The notes below the pieces were generated by a model that was not told where the DNA came from, made no database searches, and was given only the letters and a program-made list of their open reading frames with translations. Below are positions 9,240 to 24,638 of a stretch of DNA of 26,025 bases, in pieces (position 1 is the stretch's first letter; each line of letters opens with the position of its first letter). The stretch comes from Ruixingdingia sedimenti (GTDB lineage: Bacteria > Pseudomonadota > Alphaproteobacteria > Rhodobacterales > Rhodobacteraceae). The translations under genes were made by a program, and so were the position numbers. The DNA lies in assembly GCF_031432425.1 (NCBI RefSeq), contig NZ_JAVKPH010000040.1:1-26025 (forward strand), in the 5' to 3' direction.

Positions 9240-9293
9240 CACCCATCGGGCGAGGAACCCGCCGCGCCCGCAGCCCAGGAGCCGGAGGAAACC

Positions 9294-10772
9294 ATGTTGA
9301 CCCGCCTGAAACTCAGCGCCGCGGTGCTGGCGCTGGCAGCCGCCCCGCTGGCCGCCTTCGCCGCACAGGACACGATCACCGTCGGCATGCAGCTTGAACC
9401 GCCGAACCTCGACCCGACCTCGGGCGCGGCGGCGGCGATCCGCGAAGTGACCTATGCCAACCTTTACGAGGGGCTGACACGGTTCGGCCCCGACGGATCC
9501 GTCCAGCCGGGGCTGGCCAGCACCTGGGAATCGCAGGAGGACGGCAAGATCTGGACCTTCCGCCTGCGCGAGGGGGTGAAGTTCCACGACGGCACCACGA
9601 TGGATGCCGAGGATGTGGTGTTCACGCTCGACCGCGCCCGGGCGGCGGACAGCACCAATGCGCAAAAACAGCTCTTCGCCGGGATCGAGACGGTCGAGGC
9701 GGTGGATCCGCTGACCGTGCGTGTCACGCTCAAGACGCCGGACGGGAACTTTCCCTTCAACATGGCCTGGGGCGATGCGGTGATCATGGGGCCGGAATCG
9801 GTGGCCGGCAACGCCACCAACCCCATCGGCACCGGGCCGTTCAAATTCGGCACCTGGGTGCAGGGCGACCGGGTGGAACTGGTGGCGAACCCCGACTACT
9901 GGGGCGAGGCGCCGAAGCTGTCGAAGGCGACGTTCAAGTTCATCTCGGACCCGACCGCCGCCTTTGCGGCGATGATGGCGGGCGATGTCGATGCCTTCCC
10001 CGTCTATCCCGCGCCCGAAACGCTCGACCAGTTCAAGGCCGACCCGCGGTTTTCGGTGATCGTCGGCACGACCGAGGGCGAAACGATCCTCGCCATGAAC
10101 AACAAGCAGCCGCCGCTGGACAATGTGAAGGTGCGCGCGGCCATCGCCCATGCCATCGACCGGCAGGAACTGATCGACGGGGCGATGTTCGGCTATGGCA
10201 CGCCCATCGGCACCCATTTCGCCCCCCACCACCCGGATTACGTGGACCTGACGGGCCTGTCGGCCTTCGACCCCGAAAAGTCCAAGGCCCTGCTGGCAGA
10301 GGCCGGTGTGACGGTGCCGAAGCTGCGGCTTGCCCTGCCGCCGCCGGCCTATGCCCGCCGCGGGGGCGAACTGATCGCCGCGCGGCTGCGCAACGTGGGG
10401 ATCGAGACCGAGATTTCCAACCTCGAATGGGCGCAGTGGCTGGAACAGGTGTTCAAGGGCAAGGACTTCGACCTGACCATCATCAGCCATGTCGAGCCGA
10501 TGGACATCAACATCTACGCCCGGCCCGACTATTACTTCCAGTACGGCAAGCCGGAATTCGTGGCGATCCTGGACAGGCTGTCGGCGACGGTGGATGCGGC
10601 GGCGCGGTCGGATCTGCTGAAACAGGCGCAGACGATGATCGCCGAGGATTACGTGAACGCCTATCTGTTCCAGCTGCCCAAGACCGGCGTGGCGAATGCC
10701 AGGATCAAGGGCCTGTGGGAAAACACCCCCGCCCCGGCGATCGACCTGACCGGCGTCTGGTGGGAGGACTGA
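9294..10772 (+). CDS. Periplasmic family-5 ABC substrate-binding protein (peptide/opine type), orphan
   Basis: Captures a solute in the periplasm for an ABC importer. At 492 residues it has the normal length of the SBP_bac_5 (DppA/OppA) family. It starts with a clear signal peptide (MLTRLK, a hydrophobic Ala/Leu core, and AFA before the likely cut after residue 23). The family landmarks follow: the YEGL segment near residue 60, the WTFRLREGVKFHDG block, DVVFTLDRA, and the GTGPFKF and NPDYWGEAPK segments. The start is fixed by GGAGG six bases upstream of the ATG. No permease or ATPase gene accompanies it, so it either serves a transporter encoded elsewhere or is a remnant of a larger operon. 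The substrate cannot be told from sequence; the family takes di- and oligopeptides, nickel, glutathione and opines. Confidence 0.93.
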   Translation: MLTRLKLSAAVLALAAAPLAAFAAQDTITVGMQLEPPNLDPTSGAAAAIREVTYANLYEGLTRFGPDGSVQPGLASTWESQEDGKIWTFRLREGVKFHDGTTMDAEDVVFTLDRARAADSTNAQKQLFAGIETVEAVDPLTVRVTLKTPDGNFPFNMAWGDAVIMGPESVAGNATNPIGTGPFKFGTWVQGDRVELVANPDYWGEAPKLSKATFKFISDPTAAFAAMMAGDVDAFPVYPAPETLDQFKADPRFSVIVGTTEGETILAMNNKQPPLDNVKVRAAIAHAIDRQELIDGAMFGYGTPIGTHFAPHHPDYVDLTGLSAFDPEKSKALLAEAGVTVPKLRLALPPPAYARRGGELIAARLRNVGIETEISNLEWAQWLEQVFKGKDFDLTIISHVEPMDINIYARPDYYFQYGKPEFVAILDRLSATVDAAARSDLLKQAQTMIAEDYVNAYLFQLPKTGVANARIKGLWENTPAPAIDLTGVWWED

Positions 10773-10778
10773 GTGCGC

Positions 10779-10802
10779 AGGCCGGGGCCCGCCCCGGCCT
10801 AC
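10779..10802 (-). repeat. GTAG-flanked REP-like palindrome, copy 1
   Basis: AGGCCGGGGC (10779-10788) and GCCCCGGCCT (10791-10800) are perfect inverted copies around two bases. On the minus strand the palindrome is preceded by GTAG (10802-10799). This is the layout of REP elements mobilised by RAYT transposases. It lies between the solute-binding and cupin genes and closely resembles the copy at 17211-17233. Confidence 0.6.
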
Positions 10803-10834
10803 CGGCCGTTTCCGCGCGCGAAAGGCGAAGACCC

Positions 10835-11179
10835 ATGACCGATATGTTGCAGCGCCTGACCCGCGCGGGCATCGCGCCCGAAATCACCCGGCCCCCGCCC
10901 GACCGCGTGCTGGCGGGCGATCCGGTGCATACTGCCTGGAACGTCGAGGACCGCGACGGGCTTTTCGCCGGGATCTGGCAATCCACCCCCGGCACATGGC
11001 GGGTGGTCTATGACGAATGGGAATATGTCCGCATCCTCGAAGGCGTCTCGATCCTGACGCCAGAGGGCGGCGTGCCGGTCACGCTGCGGGCGGGCGACGC
11101 CTGGATCATCCGCCCCGGTTTCCGCGGGACGTGGGAGGTGGTGGAAACCACGGTGAAGGACTACGTGATCCGGGCTTAG
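10835..11179 (+). CDS. Small cupin-fold protein (Cupin_3/DUF861, ureidoglycine aminohydrolase-like)
   Basis: A 114-residue single-domain cupin. The conserved core WRVVYDEWEYVRILEG (55-70), followed by TPEGG, RAGDAWIIRPGFRGTWEV (86-102) and a C-terminal beta strand, matches the family once called DUF861, whose best-known member is (S)-ureidoglycine aminohydrolase. The His-x-His metal motif of classic cupins is absent, as is usual for this family, so enzymatic activity is uncertain. The ATG at 10835 follows an AAAGGCGAAG sequence, a modest ribosome binding site. It starts 62 bases after the solute-binding protein, with a REP-like palindrome between them, so co-transcription is possible but not shown. 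The true substrate is unknown. Confidence 0.82.
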   Translation: MTDMLQRLTRAGIAPEITRPPPDRVLAGDPVHTAWNVEDRDGLFAGIWQSTPGTWRVVYDEWEYVRILEGVSILTPEGGVPVTLRAGDAWIIRPGFRGTWEVVETTVKDYVIRA

Positions 11180-11201
11180 GGGGTCACGTTCAGCCCGGCC
11201 C

Positions 11202-11220
11202 GGCGGGCATGCCGCCCTAC
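11202..11220 (-). repeat. GTAG-flanked palindrome overlapping the end of the L,D-transpeptidase gene (REP-like copy 3)
   Basis: On the minus strand GTAG (11220-11217) is followed by a GGCGG...CCGCC inverted repeat (11216-11212 with 11206-11202, loop CATGC). The TAG within GTAG is the stop codon of the gene at 11217-11912. The stem differs from copies 1 and 2, so membership of the same family is less sure. No T run follows on either strand, so it is at best a weak terminator for the converging cupin and transpeptidase genes. Confidence 0.4.
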
Positions 11221-11912
11221 CCCGCCGCGCGCAGGATGCCGTCCGGCCCCTCGGCCAGCCGCCCTTCCAGCCGCAGCGATTCGGCCATGCTGCGCACCTT
11301 GACCGGGGCGCCCATGGGCACGCGGTCGTAAAGGTCGATGATGTCCTGGTTGAACAGCCGGATGCAGCCCGCGATCGTATCGTGGCCAATGGCGCTGGTT
11401 TCCTGCGTGCCGTGGATGCGGTACATCGTATCCCGCCCGCCCCGATAGAGATAAAGCGCCCGCGCACCGAGCGGGTTCGGCGGCCCGCCCGGCAGGCCGC
11501 GGGCATAGGGCGCGTAATGTTCCGGGTGCATGCGGATCATGTTCGCCGTCGGCGTCCACGAGGGCCAGACCGCCTTGCGCCGGATCGCGGCGGTGCCGGC
11601 GAAATTCCGCCCCTCCCACCCCACGGCGATGCCGTAGCGGAAGGCCCGCTGCGGCCCCGTCACCAGATAGAGAAACCGCGCATGCGGATCGACCACGATG
11701 GTGCCGGGGCGTTCCGGCCCGGTATAGGCCACCGTCACCCGGCGATTGCGGGGCGGCAGATGGGCGGCGGGCACGGCATGGACGGTGAAGCCGCCATCCA
11801 CCCGCGCGGCATAACGCGCCGCCACATCCGGCGGCAGGCCCTGCGCCGGGGCCTCGATGCAGCCCGTCAGCGCCAGCGCACCCGCGCCCAACAGCAGGTC
11901 CCTTCGCTGCAT
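11217..11912 (-). CDS. L,D-transpeptidase (YkuD) lipoprotein, paralog 1, with altered SxGC motif
   Basis: Probably forms 3-3 crosslinks in peptidoglycan or anchors proteins to it, in the periplasm. The 231-residue product begins MQRRDLLLG and has a lipobox LTGC (cysteine 18), so it should be lipid-anchored. The YkuD domain covers about residues 65-210, with YRIHGT (histidine 167) and the catalytic-site segment IAGCIRL (cysteine 183). The family's conserved serine two residues before GC is isoleucine here (180), while the neighbouring paralog keeps it. The ATG at 11912 is chosen because AAAGGGGGG lies just upstream and the signal peptide then starts correctly. It follows the paralog at 11958-12695 by 45 bases and is probably in the same operon. 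The catalytic cysteine is intact, so activity is likely but not certain. Confidence 0.9.
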   Translation of the reverse strand: MQRRDLLLGAGALALTGCIEAPAQGLPPDVAARYAARVDGGFTVHAVPAAHLPPRNRRVTVAYTGPERPGTIVVDPHARFLYLVTGPQRAFRYGIAVGWEGRNFAGTAAIRRKAVWPSWTPTANMIRMHPEHYAPYARGLPGGPPNPLGARALYLYRGGRDTMYRIHGTQETSAIGHDTIAGCIRLFNQDIIDLYDRVPMGAPVKVRSMAESLRLEGRLAEGPDGILRAAG

Positions 11913-11957
11913 CCGGCCCCCCTTTCCGGGCCCGCGCACCGCCGGGGCGGGGCGGGC

Positions 11958-12695
11958 TCAGTCCTCCGCCAGTGCGACCAGATCGTCGGTCTGGGGCGCG
12001 GGATCCTCCGGCAGCGGGCCGCCGAGCTCGATCGCCTCTGTCAGCGTGCGCACCTTCACGTTCTGGCCGGATTCGGCCCTTTCGTAGAGGTCGAGGATAT
12101 CGTGATTGTAAAGCCGGATACAGCCCGCCGAGGTGGCATGGCCGATGGACGTGTAGTCGCCCGTCCCGTGGATGCGGTACATCGTATCCCGGTTGCCCCG
12201 GTAGAGGTAGAGCGCCCGCGCACCGAGGGGGTTGAGCGGCCCCGGTTCCATCCCCCCCGCCAGTTCGGCGTACATTTCCGGCATCGTGCGGATCATGTTC
12301 TTGGTCGGCGCCCAATAGGGCCATTCGGCCTTGCGCCCGACATAGGCGCTGCCCCTGAAATCGCGGCCTGCCTTGCCCACGGCGATGCGGTACCTTTGTG
12401 CCGTCCCGCCATCCTCGACGAAGTAGAGGTATTTGTGATGCGGATCCACGACGATCGTGCCCGGCTTTTCCGGCCCGTTGTAGCTTACCTGCGTGCGGCG
12501 GTTTTCCGGGGGGACATAGCTGGGCGGTACGGCGGGGATCACATGGCCGCCATCCTCGATCTGGCCATAGCCATCGACCGCCGGGGGCTCTGCCGGGGCG
12601 GGCGGGTCCGCACAGGCGGCAAGCAGCGCGACCAGCGCCAAAGCCGCAGTACGATGCAGGATGCGGGTGCCGGAGCGGCGGAAATGCAAGAACAA
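11958..12695 (-). CDS. L,D-transpeptidase (YkuD) lipoprotein, paralog 2
   Basis: A periplasmic peptidoglycan L,D-transpeptidase-like protein of 245 residues, clearly homologous along its length to the gene just downstream. A long basic start (MFLHFRRSGTR) leads to a hydrophobic stretch and lipobox LAAC (cysteine 28), then a Pro/Ala-rich linker. The YkuD domain spans about 75-220, with YRIHGT (histidine 176) and the intact motif SAGCIRL (serine 189, cysteine 192). No ATG or GTG fits well. A TTG at 12695 is preceded nine bases upstream by AGGAAGG, the best ribosome binding site in the region, and gives a proper lipoprotein signal. An in-frame ATG at 12743 is possible but would add a non-signal-like Gly/Pro stretch. 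A poor promoter candidate lies about 50 bases upstream. It is the first gene of the tandem pair. Confidence 0.9.
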   Translation of the reverse strand: MFLHFRRSGTRILHRTAALALVALLAACADPPAPAEPPAVDGYGQIEDGGHVIPAVPPSYVPPENRRTQVSYNGPEKPGTIVVDPHHKYLYFVEDGGTAQRYRIAVGKAGRDFRGSAYVGRKAEWPYWAPTKNMIRTMPEMYAELAGGMEPGPLNPLGARALYLYRGNRDTMYRIHGTGDYTSIGHATSAGCIRLYNHDILDLYERAESGQNVKVRTLTEAIELGGPLPEDPAPQTDDLVALAED

Positions 12696-12742
12696 GGCCG
12701 TAATCCTTCCTGGCGGCGCCGGGGCGCCCCTTGACTGCGGCA

Positions 12743-12771
12743 TTTCGACCGGCAGGCGGCGGCGGGGTCAA
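12743..12771 (-). promoter_or_regulatory. Weak candidate promoter of the L,D-transpeptidase pair
   Basis: On the minus strand TTGACC (12771-12766) and TCGAAA (12748-12743) are 17 bases apart and about 48 bases upstream of the TTG start. The -35 box matches consensus at five of six positions, the -10 box only at three. A direct repeat of ACGTGC with a 10-base period (12801-12816) lies further upstream. Confidence 0.3.
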
Positions 12772-12867
12772 GCCCTGCCCGGCCATGGGCCGAAATTTCC
12801 GCACGTTGTTGCACGTCACCCCAACCCGCAACCCCGCCCCTGGGTTCCACGCAACATCCTATGGGGC

Positions 12868-12904
12868 AAAAGAAAACCCCCGCACGCGGCGCGTGCGGGG
12901 GTTT
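12868..12904 (-). terminator. Intrinsic terminator after rpoC
   Basis: A perfect 14-base-pair stem (12874-12887 with 12891-12904, loop of three) is followed on the minus strand by a T-rich tail reading TTTTCTTTT across the end of the stem. A second, shorter GGGCCC hairpin lies between it and the rpoC stop codon. This ends the whole secE-to-rpoC block. Confidence 0.95.
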
Positions 12905-12930
12905 CCGGGGGCCCGAAAGGGGCCCGCGGA

Positions 12931-17178
<4,248 letters not shown>

Positions 17179-17210
17179 TTCCAAATCCTTGAAAGGGGGC
17201 GAAGGAGGCG

Positions 17211-17233
17211 GGCCGGGGCAAGCCCCGGCCTAC
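17211..17233 (-). repeat. GTAG-flanked REP-like palindrome in the rpoB-rpoC gap, copy 2
   Basis: GGCCGGGGC (17211-17219) and GCCCCGGCC (17222-17230) form a nine-base-pair stem around two bases, preceded on the minus strand by GTAG (17233-17230). The palindrome and the GTAG flank agree with copy 1 at 10779-10802, and both have the same orientation. It occupies the short gap between rpoB and rpoC, so it will be transcribed as a hairpin in the rpoBC message. Confidence 0.6.
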
Positions 17234-17263
17234 GGACCGCAGGGTGGATGATCACCGCCGCGG

Positions 17264-21397
<4,134 letters not shown>

Positions 21398-21524
21398 GCT
21401 CGTGGTCACCTTTCGTCTGTGGCGCGGCCGACCCGTGGGCCTCGGGGGCGGCGCCTGCGAACGCGGGGGTGGGTTCCATTCCTGCCGGCCCTGCCAAAGA
21501 CCGGCTCCCGAACCCGGACCTTCC

Positions 21525-21597
21525 CTTGAGGAGGGCTTGCGCGCAAGCCGCCTTCAAGACAGGTCCGGCCGGGCCCGACTATCCGTCGGACCCGGCC
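21525..21597 (-). promoter_or_regulatory. Hairpin pair in the rplL-rpoB gap, possible attenuator or RNA-processing site
   Basis: In the minus-strand RNA, bases 21597-21585 pair with 21579-21567 in a 13-base-pair stem (GGCCGGGUCCGAC with GUCGGGCCCGGCC, one U-G wobble, loop of five). Downstream lies a second palindrome, GGCTTGC/GCAAGCC (21534-21549), extendable with mismatches to about 21525-21560. A third stem, GGATGCG/CGCATCC (21613-21629), sits just after rplL. None has a T run, so a partial attenuator or RNase III-type site is more likely than full termination. E. coli has both kinds of control at this position. Confidence 0.5.
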
Positions 21598-21636
21598 AAG
21601 ATCATGCGGTCAGGATGCGTCGCGCATCCCGGCCGA

Positions 21637-22014
21637 TCACTTCAGCTCGACCTTGGCGCCAGCCTCTTCGAGCTTTTTCTTCATCGCTTCGGCGTCGGCC
21701 TTGGAGATCTGCTCCTTCACCTTGCCGCCGGCTTCCACCAGATCCTTGGCTTCTTTCAGGCCCAGGCCGGTGATCGCGCGCACTTCCTTGATCACGTTGA
21801 TCTTGTTGGCGCCCGCGTCGGTCAGCACGACGTCGAACTCGGTCTGCTCTTCGGCCGGGGCCGCAGCAGCGCCAGCAGCCGGGCCGGCAACCATGACGGC
21901 GCCGCCGGCGGCCGGCTCGATGCCGTACTTGTCCTTCAGGATGGTTTTCAGTTCCTGGGCTTCCAGGAGGGTCAGGCCAACGATGTCTTCGGCCAGTTTG
22001 TTCAGATCAGCCAT
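21637..22014 (-). CDS. rplL: 50S ribosomal protein L7/L12
   Basis: The multi-copy stalk protein that recruits translation factors to the ribosome; 125 residues, normal length. The N-terminal dimerisation helix region (about 1-33) is followed by an Ala/Gly/Pro-rich hinge (about 34-55) and the globular C-terminal domain (about 58-125), with the factor-binding KINVIKEVRAITGLGLKEAK segment. It follows rplJ by 72 bases, the usual pair that forms the L10-L12 stalk complex. A stem-loop and longer hairpins separate it from rpoB. Confidence 0.99.
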   Translation of the reverse strand: MADLNKLAEDIVGLTLLEAQELKTILKDKYGIEPAAGGAVMVAGPAAGAAAAPAEEQTEFDVVLTDAGANKINVIKEVRAITGLGLKEAKDLVEAGGKVKEQISKADAEAMKKKLEEAGAKVELK

Positions 22015-22086
22015 TTTTCCGTTCCATTCGGTTCAAGATGGGGTCCAACGTCGAGATTTCTACCCGACGAAGGCATTTCGTTCAGC

Positions 22087-22602
22087 TCAGGCAGCTTCGC
22101 GTTCCTCAAGCGTCGTGAGGATGCCCGCGATGTTCGCGCCAGGCGCGCCGATCGCACCGGCGATGGCGGAAGCCGGGGCGCCGAGGCACGACACGATCTG
22201 AGCGATAAGCTCTTCACGCGACGGCATCGCAGCCACGGTTTTCACACCGGCCGGGTCGAGAACCGTATCGCCCATCGCGCCGCCGAGGATCACGAATTTC
22301 TCGTTCTTCTTGGCATAGGCGTCCGAGACCTTCGCCGCGGCGACGGGATCCTCGGAATAGGCGAACACGGTCATGCCCTTGAGCAGATCGGCCATGCCCG
22401 AACCGGGCTTGCCTTCAAGGGCGATCTGGGCGAGCTTGTTCTTGGCGACGCGCACGGACCCGCCCACGGCACGCATTTCCGCGCGCAGGTCCTGCATCTG
22501 AGCAACCGTCATGCCTTCGTAGTGGGCAACCACCACGACGCCAGAGCTTTCGAAGATCTGGCCGAGTTCCTCGACCACTTTCTCTTTCTGGGCTCTATCC
22601 AC
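22087..22602 (-). CDS. rplJ: 50S ribosomal protein L10
   Basis: Anchors the L7/L12 dimers to 23S rRNA at the stalk base and, with L12, normally represses its own message. The 171-residue protein shows the family's N-terminal RNA-binding part (VVVVAHYEGMTVAQMQDLR, then RVAKNKLAQIAL) and the C-terminal helix that binds L12. The start is GTG (22602-22600): GGAG lies seven bases upstream, the alphaproteobacterial family typically begins at this position (V/M-DRAQKEK), and no ATG fits. It is preceded by a 264-base structured leader and followed by rplL. Confidence 0.98.
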   Translation of the reverse strand: MDRAQKEKVVEELGQIFESSGVVVVAHYEGMTVAQMQDLRAEMRAVGGSVRVAKNKLAQIALEGKPGSGMADLLKGMTVFAYSEDPVAAAKVSDAYAKKNEKFVILGGAMGDTVLDPAGVKTVAAMPSREELIAQIVSCLGAPASAIAGAIGAPGANIAGILTTLEEREAA

Positions 22603-22866
22603 AGTTTCACTCCAAGTGTGGGGGTTTCCCCCCGGCTCATGTCAGCCCGCCGGATGGCGGGCATTCGGGTCCGCTGACAGGGTCCCGAGATCCAGACCGC
22701 CCGAGGCGATGCCCCGGAATTCCGTTCCCGTTTCCCATCTCGGGAAGGATATTAAGCGGGTATCCCCGCACCCTCCGTCTCGGACAGGACGGGGCGTTTC
22801 CGCCCCGCCATCCCGGCCCTTGCGGGACGGGAATTCCATCGGGGTGCCATCCGGCACCCCCTCGGA
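22603..22866 (-). promoter_or_regulatory. Structured rplA-rplJ intergenic region, probable L10 autoregulatory leader
   Basis: A 264-base gap with no convincing gene. The minus-strand RNA can form, in order, a perfect eight-base-pair stem six bases after rplA (22841-22848/22853-22860), a seven-base-pair stem (22790-22796/22801-22807), a five-base-pair stem (22756-22760/22765-22769) and, near the rplJ ribosome binding site, a seven-base-pair stem (22645-22651/22656-22662). GTCAGC/GCTGAC (22641-22646 with 22673-22678) offers an alternative pairing that competes with the last stem. In other bacteria the leader bound by the L10-L12 complex lies exactly here. No T run follows any stem. The assignment is by position and structure; I could not test it against the known L10-leader model. 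Confidence 0.6.
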
Positions 22867-23565
22867 TCACTTCGCCGTGGCCGAGGCCAGATCGACGCTG
22901 ACGCCGGGGCCCATGGTCGAGCTGAGCGACACCTTCTTGAGGTAGGCGCCCTTCGCCCCCGAGGGCTTGGCGCGGCTGACGGCATCCACGAAGGCGCGGA
23001 TGTTCTCGGCCAGCTGGTCGGACCCGAAGGACACCTTGCCGACGCCGGCATGGATCACGCCCGCCTTTTCGACCTTGAACTGGACCTCGCCGCCCTTGGC
23101 GTTCTTCACCGCGGTCGCCACGTCCATCGTCACCGTGCCGACCTTGGGGTTCGGCATCAGGTTGCGCGGGCCGAGGATTTTCCCCAGACGGCCGACCAGC
23201 GGCATCATGTCCGGCGTCGCGATGCAACGGTCGAACTCGATCTTGCCGCCCTGGATGGTTTCCAGCAGATCCTCGGCGCCCACGATGTCGGCGCCCGCCG
23301 CCGTGGCCTCGTCGGCCTTGGCGCCGCGCGCGAACACCGCCACGCGCACCGTCTTGCCGGTGCCGTTCGGCAACGTCACCACGCCGCGGACCATCTGGTC
23401 GGCATGGCGCGGGTCGACGCCCAGGTTCATCGCGATCTCGACCGTCTCGTCGAACTTCGCCGAGGCCGCCTGCTTGATCAGGCCCACCGCGTCCTCGACC
23501 GAAAGGTTGGCCTTGTCGGCAAAGACTTCACGCGCCGCGCGCGTCCGTTTTCCAAGCTTCGCCAT
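22867..23565 (-). CDS. rplA: 50S ribosomal protein L1
   Basis: Binds 23S rRNA at the L1 stalk, helps release of deacylated tRNA, and in many bacteria represses its own operon. At 232 residues it has the standard length. It has the typical MAKLGKRTRAAREV start, the domain II block with GRLGKILGPRNLMPNPKVGTV, and the C-terminal FGSDQLAENIRAF segment. The ATG is three bases after the rplK stop codon, and AAGGGG within the last rplK codons serves as ribosome binding site, so the two genes are coupled. A long structured leader to rplJ follows. Confidence 0.99.
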   Translation of the reverse strand: MAKLGKRTRAAREVFADKANLSVEDAVGLIKQAASAKFDETVEIAMNLGVDPRHADQMVRGVVTLPNGTGKTVRVAVFARGAKADEATAAGADIVGAEDLLETIQGGKIEFDRCIATPDMMPLVGRLGKILGPRNLMPNPKVGTVTMDVATAVKNAKGGEVQFKVEKAGVIHAGVGKVSFGSDQLAENIRAFVDAVSRAKPSGAKGAYLKKVSLSSTMGPGVSVDLASATAK

Positions 23566-23568
23566 GAC

Positions 23569-24021
23569 TTACCCCTTGACCTCAATGCCGCAGGACTTGG
23601 CCGAACCAAGGATGATCTGCATCGCCGCTTCGACGGAATTGGCGTTCAGGTCCTTCATCTTGGCCTGGGCGATCTCGCGCACCTGCGCGACGGTCACGGT
23701 GCCCGCGACCACGCGGCCCGGCTTTTCCGAACCCTTCATGCGGCTGCGCTTGCCGACCGGCTTGAGCCCCGCGGCCTTCTTGAGGAAGTAGGACGCCGGC
23801 GGGCTTTTCAGTTCCAGGCTGAACGACTTGTCCTGGTAATAGGTGATCACGACCGGGGTCGGTGCGCCCGGCTCCATGTCGGCGGTCTTCGCGTTGAATT
23901 CCTTCACGAAGGCCATGATGTTCAGACCGCGCTGGCCGAGCGCCGGGCCAACGGGCGGCGACGGGTTCGCCTGCCCCGCCTTCACTTGCAGCTTGAGGCT
24001 GCCGATTACCTTCTTGGCCAT
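23569..24021 (-). CDS. rplK: 50S ribosomal protein L11
   Basis: Forms the GTPase-associated centre with 23S rRNA and L10. The 150 residues slightly exceed the usual 141-145, with extra residues at the C-terminus. The start MAKKVIGSLKLQVKAGQA, the family signature PPVGPALGQRGLNIMAFVKEFN and the C-terminal RNA-binding segment are intact. AAAGGAG precedes the ATG by nine bases. The 83-base gap after nusG holds a GCCCC/GGGGC hairpin (24042-24055) but no good promoter was seen, so rplK is probably transcribed with nusG. Confidence 0.98.
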   Translation of the reverse strand: MAKKVIGSLKLQVKAGQANPSPPVGPALGQRGLNIMAFVKEFNAKTADMEPGAPTPVVITYYQDKSFSLELKSPPASYFLKKAAGLKPVGKRSRMKGSEKPGRVVAGTVTVAQVREIAQAKMKDLNANSVEAAMQIILGSAKSCGIEVKG

Positions 24022-24104
24022 GCGGCCTCTCCTTTGTCACAGCCCCCGAGGGGGCGGTTTAGTGGTCCGGCCCCGGTCGCCCGGCAGCCTCCCACGGATG
24101 CACG

Positions 24105-24638
24105 TCAGGCGACCTTGGTCACCTGTGTGAATTCCAGTTCGACCGGCGTGGCGCGGCCGAAGATCGACACCGTGACCTTCAGGCGGCTCGCCGCCTCGTC
24201 CACGCCCTCGACCATGCCCTCGAACCCCTCGAAGGGCCCGTCGGTGACAGTCACCTTCTCGCCGATGTCGTAACGGATCAGGCTGCGCGGCGCTTCCTGC
24301 CCCACTTCGACGCGGTTGAGGATCTGGTTCACCTCATCGTCGCGCATCGGCATCGGCTTGCCCTGGGGGCCAAGAAAGCCGGTGACGCGGTTGATCGAGC
24401 TGATCAGGTGATAGCCGCGGTTCGACATTTCCATCCGCACCAGCACATAGCCCGGCATGAAGCGGCGCTTGGAAGTCACCTTCTTGCCGCGGCGGACCTC
24501 GATCACCTCTTCGGTGGGAACGAGAACCTCTTCGATCTCTTCCTCCAGCCCGGCATCGGCGACGGCCTGCCTGATCTGCTCGGCGATCTTCTCCTCGAAG
24601 TTCGAGAGAACGCTCACCGAATACCACCGCTTCGCCAT
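24105..24638 (-). CDS. nusG: Transcription termination/antitermination factor NusG
   Basis: Binds elongating RNA polymerase and links it to Rho or the ribosome. The 177-residue protein has the NGN domain (about 1-115, starting MAKRWYSVSVLSNFEEK, with RRFMPGYVLVRM at 58-69 and the NRVTGFLG helix at 83-90) and a C-terminal KOW domain (about 123-177) with DGPFEGFEGMVEGVD. The frame stays open 26 codons upstream, but family similarity starts at the chosen ATG. It lies 180 bases after secE, an unusually long distance for this pair, and before rplK. Confidence 0.98.
   Translation of the reverse strand: MAKRWYSVSVLSNFEEKIAEQIRQAVADAGLEEEIEEVLVPTEEVIEVRRGKKVTSKRRFMPGYVLVRMEMSNRGYHLISSINRVTGFLGPQGKPMPMRDDEVNQILNRVEVGQEAPRSLIRYDIGEKVTVTDGPFEGFEGMVEGVDEAASRLKVTVSIFGRATPVELEFTQVTKVA

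Noticed and set aside
9126..10490. N-terminal extension of panB to about 10490 on the minus strand, making a 731-residue protein
   Set aside because: The extra part overlaps the well-supported solute-binding gene on the other strand and resembles no family. panB homology and a good ribosome binding site begin at 9125.
22642..22857. A 71-codon open frame in the rplA-rplJ gap
   Set aside because: It has no ribosome binding site and spans the hairpins of the leader; its product is not recognisable. A structured leader explains the region better.
24042..24055. GCCCC/GGGGC hairpin between nusG and rplK as a terminator
   Set aside because: On the minus strand no T run follows, and the downstream ribosomal genes show no own promoter, so a full stop here is unlikely.
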